From positions 62,001-126,000 of the forward strand of contig JALSQX010000033.1 in the NCBI GenBank assembly GCA_026985075.1: a stretch of DNA of 64,000 nt, read 5' to 3'. Positions 53,887 to 63,416 of this stretch are shown one piece after another (within the stretch, counting starts at the first letter, position 1; the number at the start of each line of letters is the position of its first letter). This DNA comes from Blastocatellia bacterium. Its GTDB lineage: Bacteria > Acidobacteriota > Blastocatellia > HR10 > J050. The translations under genes were made by a program, and so were the position numbers. Under the pieces are notes generated by a model that was not told where the DNA came from, searched no databases, and was given only the letters and a program-made list of their open reading frames with translations.

Positions 53887-54920
53887 GCGTGACGACGAGT
53901 TCGCCGAAGCTCAATCGCATTGGGCTCCCTCTGGCGGCTTACAAAGGAGGGAAAACAACCCTATGTGCTGGCTGTGGTCACAATGCCATCTCCGAGCGCA
54001 TCATTGAAGCATTTTTCGAATTGGGCGTCGATCTGCAGTGGGTGGCCAAATTTTCGGGAATCGGATGCTCGAGTAAAAGCCCGGCCTACTTCCTCGGCGG
54101 CACCCACGCCTTCAACGGCGTCCATGGGCGCATGCCCGCCGTGGCCACCGGTGCCCTCTTGGCGAACCGGCGGCTCATCGGGTTGGGCGTGAGCGGAGAT
54201 GGAGATACGGCGTCCATCGGCATCGGACAATTCGTTCATCTCGTCCGTCGGAATGTGCCGCTCATCTATATCGTCGAGAACAATGGCGTCTACGGGCTCA
54301 CCAAAGGGCAGTTCTCGGCCACCGCTGACCTGGGCTCCACGTTGAGAAATGGGGTCGTCAACGACCTCCCCCCGATTGATATCTGCAGCCTCTCTATCGA
54401 ACTGGGCGCCACTTTTGTGGCCCGATCGTTCTCCGGCGACAAAAAGCAACTGCTCGCTCTGTTGAAAGCCGCTCTCTCGCATCGAGGATTGGCCGTGCTC
54501 GACGTGATCTCTCCCTGCGTCGCTTTCAACGATCATGAAGGGTCGACAAAAAGCTACAAGTACGTGAAAGAGCACGACGATCCTCTCGGGGATGTCCACT
54601 TCATCCCCTCTTACGAGGACATCTCGGTGAATTATGAACCGGGGACGACGCGCGATATTCGACTCCACGATGGTTCTCATCTGCTGCTCAGCAAGCTCCC
54701 CGAGGACTACGATCCAACGGATAAGATGGCCGCCCTCCGGATGCTGGACGACGCGCGCAAGAAGGGCGAGCACCTCACCGGCCTCATCTACATCGATACG
54801 AACAGCAAAGATTTCATCGAGTTACTCAACCTGCCTGACGAACCTCTGGCCACACTTCCTGTGGAGAAGGTCCGGCCGCCGAAGGAGGTGCTGGATGAGA
54901 TCAACGAGAGCTTCCGCTGA
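53883..54920 (+). CDS. korB: 2-oxoacid:ferredoxin oxidoreductase, beta subunit
   Basis: 345 residues, thiamine-pyrophosphate subunit. LCAGCGHNAISERII and FSGIGCSSKSPAYFLGG carry Cys residues that bind the Fe-S cluster. GVSGDGDTASIGIGQFVHLV with IVENNGVYGLTKGQ is the TPP-magnesium motif. The start overlaps korA as ATGA. The electron acceptor would be ferredoxin; no ferredoxin gene lies next to it. Confidence 0.94.
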   Translation: MSVTTSSPKLNRIGLPLAAYKGGKTTLCAGCGHNAISERIIEAFFELGVDLQWVAKFSGIGCSSKSPAYFLGGTHAFNGVHGRMPAVATGALLANRRLIGLGVSGDGDTASIGIGQFVHLVRRNVPLIYIVENNGVYGLTKGQFSATADLGSTLRNGVVNDLPPIDICSLSIELGATFVARSFSGDKKQLLALLKAALSHRGLAVLDVISPCVAFNDHEGSTKSYKYVKEHDDPLGDVHFIPSYEDISVNYEPGTTRDIRLHDGSHLLLSKLPEDYDPTDKMAALRMLDDARKKGEHLTGLIYIDTNSKDFIELLNLPDEPLATLPVEKVRPPKEVLDEINESFR

Positions 54921-55028
54921 GCGGTCATGTCTCTCGGGAGATCATCCAAACCGGCGCGTTTGCTCCCTGAATGACAGAATGCCAGTCGTGGTTCGCCGAC
55001 GCCCGAGATGGAAGGGAATCGATTGTCA

Positions 55029-55814
55029 TCACTCTGCGCCCTTCATTTGCGTCAAGGTGAAGGTCAATGCCCGGTACACCTCGTCCATGAACCATGCTAA
55101 CCACGCCAGGATGCTGGTGCCGAGAGCGTTGATTTCGAATCCCCGATCATACGTCGTCGGAAACTGCCGAGGATCATCGGGCAGGAGAATCCGGCACTGG
55201 CCGACCGACGGGGATTGATCCGATGGGGCGACGTCACTCACCACCGGTCCGATCAGCAACGGAACCATGAGCCCGACATTGGCCCAATGACTCAGCGCCT
55301 GATAAGGCGGATCGGCCGTTTCGCCGGTCGTGTGGCGGGCAAGGAGCTGACCGATGGGCTCACGAGCGAACTGATCGTGGGCGAGGAGCTTCTGGCGGAC
55401 CGTGTAGAAAGAAATCCAGCGAGCCTTGGTCAGAGGATCGTCAAATAGCCCCGCCCCGTCCCGGTGCCAGTAGATGAGGTTGACTTCCCGAGCCAGCGCA
55501 TCGAGCAACAGTTTGCCCGCCTGGAAGAACGCCCAGAGATGGGATTCGATGCTCTGGGTTTCAGTCTCTCCCAGGGGCAGAAGGTCATCTCGGGGATGAA
55601 TCCGACAGGCTCTCAGCCGGGCGAAGAACTCCCTCGCTCGGGTGTGGCAAACGAAACTGGCGGCATGATAGCGGCCAGCCAAGCGCACCCACAGTTCCGG
55701 CATCTGGAGGCGAATCCAGCCTTGGATGAACGCGTCCTCTTGCTCAGTGTGACGCCAACACTGCAATGAGTAGGGAACCTCGGATGGGGGATGCTCTTCG
55801 AATGACCGTTTCAC
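55029..55814 (-). CDS. Unknown helical protein coupled to polyprenyl synthase
   Basis: 261 residues, not recognised. It is rich in aromatic and charged residues, with helices such as HLWAFFQAGKLLLDALAREV and TKARWISFYTVRQKLLAH, and a late hydrophobic stretch SILAWLAWFMDEVYRALTFT. There is no signal peptide or metal motif. The helical layout vaguely recalls HEPN-like domains, but no firm link can be made. Its ATG overlaps the polyprenyl synthase stop by 4 nt, so translation is probably coupled. Last gene of the metG-tatD-synthase run. Confidence 0.7.
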   Translation of the reverse strand: MKRSFEEHPPSEVPYSLQCWRHTEQEDAFIQGWIRLQMPELWVRLAGRYHAASFVCHTRAREFFARLRACRIHPRDDLLPLGETETQSIESHLWAFFQAGKLLLDALAREVNLIYWHRDGAGLFDDPLTKARWISFYTVRQKLLAHDQFAREPIGQLLARHTTGETADPPYQALSHWANVGLMVPLLIGPVVSDVAPSDQSPSVGQCRILLPDDPRQFPTTYDRGFEINALGTSILAWLAWFMDEVYRALTFTLTQMKGAE

Positions 55815-56827
55815 TTGGAACGCTCGGTCACAAAAACCGTCAGGTTTCGCAGAGCCTCCTTATAAATGGAGGCTGGAACGATCTGGAGGCAGCGACGCGC
55901 CCGCGCGGCATAGTCGCGGGCCAGGGCGTGCGTTCGTTCCAACACGCCTTGTTCATCGAGCAGGCGCACAAACGATGCCCGATCGACCGTGCGGTAGTCC
56001 ATCTCCCGGATGACCGTTTCGATCATCCGAAGATGCTCGGGATGTCCCCGTTCGATGAGATAAATCAAAGGGAGGGTAATCTTCCCCTCCCGGAGATCGT
56101 TGCCTGCCGGCTTGCCCAAAACGTGTTCATCAGAGGTGAAGTCCAATACGTCGTCGATGAGCTGAAACGCGATGCCCAGATTCAATCCGTATTCGCGGAG
56201 AGCGCGGCGTTCATCCGGTGAGGCGCCTCCCAGTATCCCCCCGATTTCGGTGCAGGCGCTGAACAGATAGGCCGTCTTGCATCGAACGATATTCAGATAC
56301 TCCTCCACGGTGATAGCCAGATTGCCGATATGCGTCAACTGAATGAGCTCACCCTCGGTCATCTTCCGCGTCATCGAGGTGAGAATGTCCAGAACTTCGA
56401 AGTTGCGCTCTTTCAGCGTCGTCTCGAACGCCGCCATGTACAGCCAATCGCCCATCAACACCGTGATCTCATTTCCCCAGAGGTGATTGACCGATGGGCG
56501 GCCCCGACGGATGTGAGCGTTATCGATGATGTCATCGTGCACCAGGGTCGCCGTGTGCAGACACTCGACGACCGTGGCCAGGCGAATGGTGCTTGGTTTG
56601 ACCGACTGGTCGAACAACTTGGCGGTCAACAAGAGGAGAGCGGGGCGGATGCGCTTCCCGCCACCATCTCGAATATAGGCCCCGATCTTGGAGATGATGT
56701 GAATATTCGAGCTGACCTGACGCCCGAACTCTCGTTCCACCTCGGCCAGCTCATCGCCGATGAGCTCGAAGACCTGTCGGACGACGCCATCAGAGGTCGG
56801 TTGTGAATCGGCTGCCGTGTGACTCAT
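55811..56827 (-). CDS. Polyprenyl diphosphate synthase (long-chain type)
   Basis: 338 residues. First aspartate-rich motif LVHDDIIDNAHIRRGRPSVN, second FQLIDDVLDFTSDEHVLGKP, both complete, and GKRIRPALLLLTAKLF for pyrophosphate binding. It most resembles octaprenyl/solanesyl diphosphate synthases that make quinone side chains. ATG 56827 marks the start of homology; the upstream in-frame stretch overlaps tatD. 53 nt separate it from tatD. Confidence 0.9.
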   Translation of the reverse strand: MSHTAADSQPTSDGVVRQVFELIGDELAEVEREFGRQVSSNIHIISKIGAYIRDGGGKRIRPALLLLTAKLFDQSVKPSTIRLATVVECLHTATLVHDDIIDNAHIRRGRPSVNHLWGNEITVLMGDWLYMAAFETTLKERNFEVLDILTSMTRKMTEGELIQLTHIGNLAITVEEYLNIVRCKTAYLFSACTEIGGILGGASPDERRALREYGLNLGIAFQLIDDVLDFTSDEHVLGKPAGNDLREGKITLPLIYLIERGHPEHLRMIETVIREMDYRTVDRASFVRLLDEQGVLERTHALARDYAARARRCLQIVPASIYKEALRNLTVFVTERSK

Positions 56828-56880
56828 GGATGACCGGTGAATGTAGCACGTTTCGACATGGGACACAATATCGAAAAAAT

Positions 56881-57675
56881 TTAACCTGCGCTTTCCAGCG
56901 GGAGATGGAAGAGTCGACGAAAATTCTCGCCGGTGATCTGACCCACCGCCGCTGCGGTCAATCCGCGCAGTCGGCCAAGCGTCTCGGCGACATAGCGAAC
57001 ATTGAACGGCTCGTTCCGCTTCCCTCGAACCGGCACGGGAGCTAGCAGCGGACAATCCGTCTCGATGAGTATCCGGTCGAGCGGCAGGGTTTGCGCGACG
57101 CGGCGCAGGGCGTCAGCGTTGTTGAACGTGAGGATGCCGGAGAAGGAAATATACAACCCGAGATCGAGACACGATCGCGCGAAAGCCTCCGTGCCGGTGA
57201 AACAATGCATGATGCCGCTGAGACCGCTCCCCTGCCATTCTTGCCGAAGGAGATCGAGCGTATCGTGTTCCGCCTCCCGCGTGTGAATGATGACCGGCAG
57301 CCCGCGCTGGCGGGCTAATTGGAGCTGGCGACGGAAGACGGCTCGCTGCACCGCTCTGGGAGAGTGATCATAGTGATAATCGAGACCGATTTCCCCCCAG
57401 GCGAGTACCCTCGGATGTGTGGAGAGGTCCATCAGCCGCTCCTCCCACCGGTCATCATACCAGCGGGCGTCATGGGGATGGAGCCCGAAGGCCAGATAAA
57501 TGAAGTCGTAGCGTTCGGCCAGGGCGAGCGCGATCTCGATCGTTCCCTCCTCCAGATAGCCCGCGCCGATATCGAGAATGACCTCGACGCCACCGCTCTG
57601 GGCTCGCTGGATCACTTCATGGCGATCCGCCTGGAACGCCGGAGCATCGATGTGAGCGTGGGAATCGATATACAT
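56881..57675 (-). CDS. tatD: TatD-family metal-dependent hydrolase/DNase
   Basis: 264 residues, TIM-barrel. Metal ligands are in MYIDSHAHIDAPAF (HxH), GEIGLDYHYD (Glu), PVIIHTREAEHD (His), GIMHCFTG (His) and LIETDCPLLAP (Asp). The set is complete. Homologues act as 3'-5' DNases; the metG-tatD gene order is common in bacteria. 47 nt after metG. Confidence 0.93.
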   Translation of the reverse strand: MYIDSHAHIDAPAFQADRHEVIQRAQSGGVEVILDIGAGYLEEGTIEIALALAERYDFIYLAFGLHPHDARWYDDRWEERLMDLSTHPRVLAWGEIGLDYHYDHSPRAVQRAVFRRQLQLARQRGLPVIIHTREAEHDTLDLLRQEWQGSGLSGIMHCFTGTEAFARSCLDLGLYISFSGILTFNNADALRRVAQTLPLDRILIETDCPLLAPVPVRGKRNEPFNVRYVAETLGRLRGLTAAAVGQITGENFRRLFHLPLESAG

Positions 57676-57722
57676 CGCGGCTCAGCACGCAGAGGCGCGC
57701 GTCACCGAGGTTCCGACTCCTA

Positions 57723-59684
57723 CTACCTCAATCGCGCGCCGTTGGGGACATCCTCCAGGAAGCCGGCCAATACCGGGCGGCCTTCGTCGCCGACGGCGGC
57801 CGCCAGGATCATCCCATTGGACTCAATCCCACGGATTTTGCGAGGCTTCAAATTGGCCACGACGATCACCTTGCGTCCGATGAGATCCTCTGGCTTGTAC
57901 TCCTGAGCAATGCCGGCGACGAGCTGCCGAGGTTGTGGTTCGCCGATATCGACGGTGAGCTGGATGAGCTTCTCCGTATTCTCGACGCGGCGGGCCTCGA
58001 CGACCGTCCCCGCGCGCAGGTCGATTTTGGCGAAATCATCAATGGTGATGTATTCTGCCTGCCCCCCGGCGGATGACGCAGCGCGAGCCGCTGCCGGCGC
58101 CGGCGCGGGATGCTCTTTGCCTTGAATCTCTGACATAGTGACCTCCTTGTCGATTTTGGGAAACACCGGCTTCACTTCTCCGATGGGTGTCCCCTCCACA
58201 GGGACGTCGAACTGGAGTTGTTCCGGGTCTTCATCTGCGGGTGTCCCGGGCATGCCCATTTGTCGCCATATGGACGCGGTCGCCTCGGGGAGCACAGGGA
58301 CCAAGAGGACGGTGATGAACCGCAGTGCTTTCACCGCCGTATTGAGGATCACTTCGAGTCGCGGGCGCTCGGTTTCCTCCTTGCTGAGGAGCCAGGGGCG
58401 GTTATCGGTGAGGTACTTATCGACACGGGCGATGAGCTCCCAGACCGATTCCAGCGCTCGATGAAACTGGTAGCTGTCGAACCCCCTGAGGAAGGCCTCC
58501 CTGACCTCTTCGGCCTTGGCGCTGATCTCGCGCTCTTCCGGTCCCCACTGCGCTCTCTGCGCCCGAGGAATGATGCCCTGGCAGTACCGACGGACCATGG
58601 TGAGCGTGCGACTGCTCAAGTTCCCCAGTCCATCGGCGAGATCGGCATTGACGCGATCGATCAACCCGTGGTAGGTGAAATCCCCATCTTGCCCAAAAAC
58701 CATCTCCCGAAGGCAGAAGTACCGGACCATGTCGTTGGTGAAATGGCGTTTGAGAACCGCCAGATCGATGACGTTCCCTAATGTCTTACTCATCTTCCGC
58801 CCGCCCGAGAGCCACATCCCATGGGCAAACACCGTCCGCGGCAAGGGAAGCCCCGCGGCCATGAGAAAGGCGGGCCAGTAGACGGCATGGAAGCGCAGGA
58901 TATCCTTCCCCACCAGATGGAGGTCGGCCGGCCAGTAGGTCTCAAACCCCCGACGCTCGCTGTTGCCGAACCCGAGCGCCGTAATATAGTTCGACAGCGC
59001 ATCAAACCACACATACATGACATGGCGAGGGTCATCGGGGACAGGGATGCCCCAACTGATGGAAACGCGACTGATCGAGAGATCGCGCAATCCACTCCGC
59101 ACGAAGCTCACCACTTCATTCCGCCGCCCTTCCGGTTGGACGAATTCAGGATGTTCCCGGTAAAGCTCGAGCAACCGATCTTGAAATGCCGACAGTCTGA
59201 AGAAATAGCTCTCTTCGGCGACGTACTCGGTCGGTCGCTCGTGCAACGGACAAATGGGCTGCTCCTGTGAGCCTTCCGCCTTGAACTCGTTACAATGCGG
59301 ACAGTACCACCCGGCGTATTCGCCTTTGTAGATGTACCCGGCGTCGCGAACCCGCCGCCACAACTCCTGGGCTCCCTGATGATGATAGCGGGCCGTGGTT
59401 CGAATCCAGTGATCGTATCGCAAATCGAACTGGGCGAATGTGCGCTGGAATTCGGCGACGATTTCGTCCACATGTTGTTGGACGGGAATGCCTCGCTGCT
59501 TAGCGGCGCGTTCGATGTTGACGCCATGCTCATCCGTTCCCGTCAGGAAAAACACCTTGTAGCCGCGTTGCCGCTTGTGACGCGCCAGCGTATCAGCCAC
59601 TAACGTGGTGTACAAATGACCCAAATGGGGACGGGAGTTAACATAATAAATTGGCGTTGTGACATAAAATTTTTTCATGCTCAA
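57723..59684 (-). CDS. metG: Methionyl-tRNA synthetase with C-terminal tRNA-binding domain
   Basis: 653 residues. Class I signatures are RPHLGHLYTT (HIGH) and GGRKMSKTLGNVIDL (KMSKS). A zinc knuckle is WYCPHC with CPLHE. The anticodon-binding helical domain is followed by a short Ala/Pro linker and a Trbp111-like domain (IDDFAKIDLRAGTVVEARRV, RQLVAGIAQEYKPEDLIGRK). The start may be TTG 59684, 7 nt after GGAGGG, or ATG 59678. Confidence 0.95.
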   Translation of the reverse strand: MSMKKFYVTTPIYYVNSRPHLGHLYTTLVADTLARHKRQRGYKVFFLTGTDEHGVNIERAAKQRGIPVQQHVDEIVAEFQRTFAQFDLRYDHWIRTTARYHHQGAQELWRRVRDAGYIYKGEYAGWYCPHCNEFKAEGSQEQPICPLHERPTEYVAEESYFFRLSAFQDRLLELYREHPEFVQPEGRRNEVVSFVRSGLRDLSISRVSISWGIPVPDDPRHVMYVWFDALSNYITALGFGNSERRGFETYWPADLHLVGKDILRFHAVYWPAFLMAAGLPLPRTVFAHGMWLSGGRKMSKTLGNVIDLAVLKRHFTNDMVRYFCLREMVFGQDGDFTYHGLIDRVNADLADGLGNLSSRTLTMVRRYCQGIIPRAQRAQWGPEEREISAKAEEVREAFLRGFDSYQFHRALESVWELIARVDKYLTDNRPWLLSKEETERPRLEVILNTAVKALRFITVLLVPVLPEATASIWRQMGMPGTPADEDPEQLQFDVPVEGTPIGEVKPVFPKIDKEVTMSEIQGKEHPAPAPAAARAASSAGGQAEYITIDDFAKIDLRAGTVVEARRVENTEKLIQLTVDIGEPQPRQLVAGIAQEYKPEDLIGRKVIVVANLKPRKIRGIESNGMILAAAVGDEGRPVLAGFLEDVPNGARLR

Positions 59685-60099
59685 TACTCAACCCTCCAAT
59701 CCACGACCAGAGACAGTGAATTATATCCGCCCGGGACGCTAAACACCACCGGTTTCGGCGCCCCCCGGTGCGACCATCGGACGCCCCCGCGATGAGCGCC
59801 ATCGGGACGTCCGCCCCATCCTTCCGGCGAACAGGTCTCCTCATCACGACGAACACCGAAGGGGGCTCTCTCTCCCGGGATGACTCTGGGTCCTGGAATA
59901 CGGCGTGGAGATGAACGTCTCCGGCCAAGCGCGCTCTCTGCTGGAGCGATGCTTGGCCCTCTTCCGCTGTGACCATCGCACCGGAGGATGAGCGATCCGC
60001 TAACGGGAGGGCGATCGGGTGACTCCGACGAGGTGCTGTCGTCCGGTCGATGCTACGGTCTCTCTTTGGGCTCTCGCGATGGCGCGTTCCGGGGCATCC
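59685..60099. other. Intergenic, nothing recognised
   Basis: GC-rich gap between the larC stop and the metG start. Open frames here lack ribosome sites and family resemblance. Confidence 0.4.
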
Positions 60100-61314
60100 T
60101 CATTCATTCTTCTCCCCTTTCTCTCCCTCGGCCGCGCGGTCGAATGCCGCCATCGCCGCGCGCATCACCGCGCGCAACGGAACGTCGAACTTCTGAGCAG
60201 CCTCTCGACAATCCTCATACTCGGGGGCGACGGTGATCGGTTGATCTCCCAGGGAGGAAACCTTCACCCGGACGGGGCCGTACGGAGTGGAGACATTCAC
60301 GACTCGCCGGTGGAGACAGCGTCGCTCGACATCATGGTATCGCAGCCCGATGGTCGTCGTCTCCTTGAACAACAGATCGATCAACCGCTCCCGATCCTCC
60401 ATCCGGCAGAGAAGAGTGATCAGGACTCCCGGGCGATTCTTCTTCATCTGAGTCGGCATGTAGAAGATGTCCAACGCACCGTGAGCCAACGCCCGCTCCA
60501 TGACATAGCCCAGGATTTCCGGACTGACATCATCGATGTTGGCCTCGATGACGGTGACCCGCTCGCTGATCGCCGGCATGCGCTGATCTTGACGAGGAGC
60601 GTCCCCGAGCAGGAGTCGGAGGACGTTCGGCCATTGATCGAACTCCTTGGTTCCCGCCCCATAGCCAACCCGCTCCAGGCGCATCACGGGCAAAGGCCCA
60701 TACGATTCGCACACCGTGGAGATGATCGCCGCGCCCGTCGGCGTGACCAATTCAGCTTCGAGGTCGGTCGAATAGATGGGCGCGCCTTTCAACAGTTCGG
60801 CGGTCGCGACCGCCGGAACGGGCATCGGTCCATGAGTGCTGGATGCCATCCCCCGCCCGACATTGAGGGCCGAGCTGATGAATCGCTCAACCCCCAGGAG
60901 ATGGAACCCCAAGCAGGCACCGACAACGTCGACGATGGCATCAACCGCTCCCACTTCGTGAAAGTGAACCTGTTCCAGTGGAATTCCATGCGCCCGGGCC
61001 TCAGCCTCTCCCAATCGGCGAAAAACCCGGCAGGCCATATCGATGACCGGTTGGGGCAATGGAGCGCGACCGATGAGGTCCAGGATCTGGGGCAAATGGC
61101 GTTGCCGTTGACGGGCCTCGCCGACCCGGACATCGAACTTGAGAGCCCTCAAGCCACATCGGTTCACGGGTCGCACTTCGACGTCCACCGCGCCGAGCCG
61201 TAATGCGCCGATTCCTTCTTTCAACCGGGACAGACTCACACCGAGATCCAGCAACGCAGCGTTGATCATATCCCCGCTGGCTCCGGAGAAACCATCGAAA
61301 TAGAGCGTACGCAT
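60100..61314 (-). CDS. larC: Nickel pincer cofactor (LarC-type) biosynthesis protein
   Basis: 404 residues. LarC inserts nickel into the pyridinium-thioacid precursor used by lactate racemase-type enzymes. Family signatures are FDGFSGASGDM at the N-terminus, VHFHEVGAVDAIVDVVGA, STHGPMPVPAVAT, ELVTPTGAAII and the C-terminal VIEANIDDVSPEILGYVMER. The gene is a single uninterrupted frame, whereas some bacteria split it in two. ATG 61314 has CGAGGA at 7 nt. larA, larB and larE are absent from the window. Confidence 0.93.
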   Translation of the reverse strand: MRTLYFDGFSGASGDMINAALLDLGVSLSRLKEGIGALRLGAVDVEVRPVNRCGLRALKFDVRVGEARQRQRHLPQILDLIGRAPLPQPVIDMACRVFRRLGEAEARAHGIPLEQVHFHEVGAVDAIVDVVGACLGFHLLGVERFISSALNVGRGMASSTHGPMPVPAVATAELLKGAPIYSTDLEAELVTPTGAAIISTVCESYGPLPVMRLERVGYGAGTKEFDQWPNVLRLLLGDAPRQDQRMPAISERVTVIEANIDDVSPEILGYVMERALAHGALDIFYMPTQMKKNRPGVLITLLCRMEDRERLIDLLFKETTTIGLRYHDVERRCLHRRVVNVSTPYGPVRVKVSSLGDQPITVAPEYEDCREAAQKFDVPLRAVMRAAMAAFDRAAEGEKGEKNE

Positions 61315-61426
61315 CGTTAATCCTCGAATGGTCGCATCGGCGAAATCTCGGAAGCGGCCGACCAATGGACCGTTCCACCGCTCCGCGCCGTCGTCGCCCG
61401 TGAGCGTGCCTCCGCGAGCCGCCGCG

Positions 61427-62164
61427 TCAGGCGTCGCTCAATGCCGGGAGCACCTCTCCGGCCTTCCCGGCGAGCGTCACATCGACCAGACGGGATGCCG
61501 GCGTCGCCTCCGGATTGACTTCGATCAAATAGGCGCCCCCACGTCGGGCGATGACCGGCAGATAGGCGGCTGGATAGACGATGGCGGACGTTCCGATGAT
61601 GAAGAACAGCTCACCACGGGCCGCCTCCGTCTGCGCTCGATGGAGCACCTCGCCGGGCAGCGCTTCGCCGAACAACACGACATCAGGACGAAGCACCCCA
61701 CCACAGGCACATTTCGGAGGAATCTCCCGGAGGGGGACCTGGCGATTTTCCGCTACGCGACCGCACGAGAGGCAACGAACTCGCCAGATGTTTCCATGGA
61801 GCTCGAGAACCGTTCGACTCCCGGCGGCGCGATGAAGATCATCGATATTCTGCGTGATGATGACGAACGACTCGAATCGCTTCTCCCAATCGGCCAATGC
61901 GCGATGCGCGGCATTCGGTCTGGCTCGACTGATCACCTCGCGGCGATAATTGAACCACTCCCAGACGAGCGCCGGATCTCTGGTCAACATGTCTGCCGAT
62001 GAAATCTGCTCAAACGGAAATCCCTTCCACACCGCGCTCCCCCCACCACCACGAAAGGTCGGCACGCCGCTCTCGGCCGAGATGCCCGCCCCGGTGAGAA
62101 CGACCACTCGCCGGGCGCGACGAAATCTCCGCTTGAGTTCTTCGGTGATCTCAGTCTGAATCAT
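61427..62164 (-). CDS. cobB: NAD-dependent protein deacylase, sirtuin
   Basis: 245 residues. The NAD-binding [28 protein letters not shown], catalytic His in ELHGNIW and a zinc finger (CLSC...CAC) are all present. It belongs to the class III group by [11 protein letters not shown], the counterpart of the SIRT5 Tyr/Arg acyl-pocket motif. The Tyr position is Phe here, while the Arg is kept. ATG 62164 marks the start of homology. It faces deoC across a 111-nt divergent gap. Confidence 0.92.
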   Translation of the reverse strand: MIQTEITEELKRRFRRARRVVVLTGAGISAESGVPTFRGGGGSAVWKGFPFEQISSADMLTRDPALVWEWFNYRREVISRARPNAAHRALADWEKRFESFVIITQNIDDLHRAAGSRTVLELHGNIWRVRCLSCGRVAENRQVPLREIPPKCACGGVLRPDVVLFGEALPGEVLHRAQTEAARGELFFIIGTSAIVYPAAYLPVIARRGGAYLIEVNPEATPASRLVDVTLAGKAGEVLPALSDA

Positions 62165-62275
62165 GCGAAGACAATGATAGTACCGACCGCGCCGCATTTC
62201 TGCAAGCAGTGGACGGAACGACGTCGAGGGCGATACCATATACGGTCATCATCCTGTCCGAGAGGCGTGTTTTCT

Positions 62276-63130
62276 ATGAGCGTCGATCGTGAGTTGGTTC
62301 GCCAAATCGCCGATGCCATCCTGGCCAAGCTGGAGCAAGCCGACCTCATCGAATGCCCCAGTCCTCATGAGTGTTTCATCAAACAACCGGATCAGATCCG
62401 TCAGGTCATCGCTCTGGGCGCTGAGCGATTGGGGGCCAAGCCCGAACCGGCCGATTCCGCCGGCGAGATGGCTCGTTATATCGACCACACGTTGCTCAAA
62501 CCCGAAGCCACGCTGGCTCAGATTCACCAACTCTGCGATGAGGCTCTGGAGTACGGTTTCGCCGCCGTCTGTGTCAATCCGGCCTGGGTCAAGGACGTCG
62601 CCAAGCGACTCCATGGCTCTCAGGTCAAACCGTGTAGTGTCGTGGGATTCCCTCTGGGAGCGACGCCGGGCGATGTGAAGGCTTATGAGGCGCGTCGGGC
62701 CATCTTCGATGGTGCTCGCGAAATTGATATGGTCATCAATATTGGCGCACTGAAATCGGGATTGGACGATCTGGTGGAACGGGATATCCGGCTCGTCGTC
62801 GAAGCGTGCCATGAGCATGAGGCCATCTGTAAGGTGATCATCGAAACGGCGCTGCTCGATGAACCGGAGAAGGTGAAAGCCTGCGTCCTGGCCAAAGAAG
62901 CGGGGGCCGATTTCGTGAAGACGTCGACGGGGTTCAGCAAGGGAGGAGCGACCATTGAAGATGTCGCGCTCATGCGTCGAGTGGTAGGCCCACAAGTGGG
63001 AGTGAAAGCGGCCGGGGGAATTCGCAGCTTCGAGGCTGCTCAGCAGATGCTCGCCGCCGGCGCGACCCGCATCGGAGCCAGCGTGGGAGTGAAGATCGTC
63101 CGCGAGGCGAAAGCCGGTTCGCGATCCTGA
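62276..63130 (+). CDS. deoC: Deoxyribose-phosphate aldolase with N-terminal extension
   Basis: 284 residues. The core begins near residue 66 ([15 protein letters not shown]), with [28 protein letters not shown], the Schiff-base Lys in [14 protein letters not shown] and VKAAGGIR. The 65-residue extension, absent from ordinary DeoC, opens with an amphipathic helix ([20 protein letters not shown]) and continues into a linker. Such helices resemble encapsulation peptides of bacterial-microcompartment enzymes (inference). The start at ATG 62276 lacks a strong ribosome site. No shell-protein gene is present. Confidence 0.92.
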   Translation: MSVDRELVRQIADAILAKLEQADLIECPSPHECFIKQPDQIRQVIALGAERLGAKPEPADSAGEMARYIDHTLLKPEATLAQIHQLCDEALEYGFAAVCVNPAWVKDVAKRLHGSQVKPCSVVGFPLGATPGDVKAYEARRAIFDGAREIDMVINIGALKSGLDDLVERDIRLVVEACHEHEAICKVIIETALLDEPEKVKACVLAKEAGADFVKTSTGFSKGGATIEDVALMRRVVGPQVGVKAAGGIRSFEAAQQMLAAGATRIGASVGVKIVREAKAGSRS

Positions 63131-63416
63131 TGGGGCGAGGGCCGCTCGGCTCACCGGGAGGCGCGACCATCGACGGCAACCAATGCTCGACGATGACCTC
63201 ATGTGGTGGACGATCACTCCGGGACACAACATGACCAATGAAGCGACACTCGCAAAGGGTGATGCCGGGGAGAGAACCCGTCCCGTAGACCTCCGGCAAT
63301 ATATCGAAGGAGTCTCTCATGGCTTCCGAGCTGCACCGCACCGATGAAAAGGGACTCGTTGGGAGACGTGGCGCAAGTTGCCGACTTGCGTTACCCTCTC
63401 CGTTCCAAGGAGAGCG
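63131..63416. other. Leader region before the CRTAC1-type gene
   Basis: No gene. Two small inverted repeats sit just before the ATG (63372-63390 and 63396-63414). Confidence 0.4.
63372..63414 (+). promoter_or_regulatory. Tandem small hairpins covering the ribosome site
   Basis: CGCAAGT-TGCCG-ACTTGCG (63372-63390) is followed by CTCTCC-GTTCCAA-GGAGAG (63396-63414). The 3' arm of the second is the Shine-Dalgarno sequence of the next gene, so folding could limit its translation. Confidence 0.4.
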
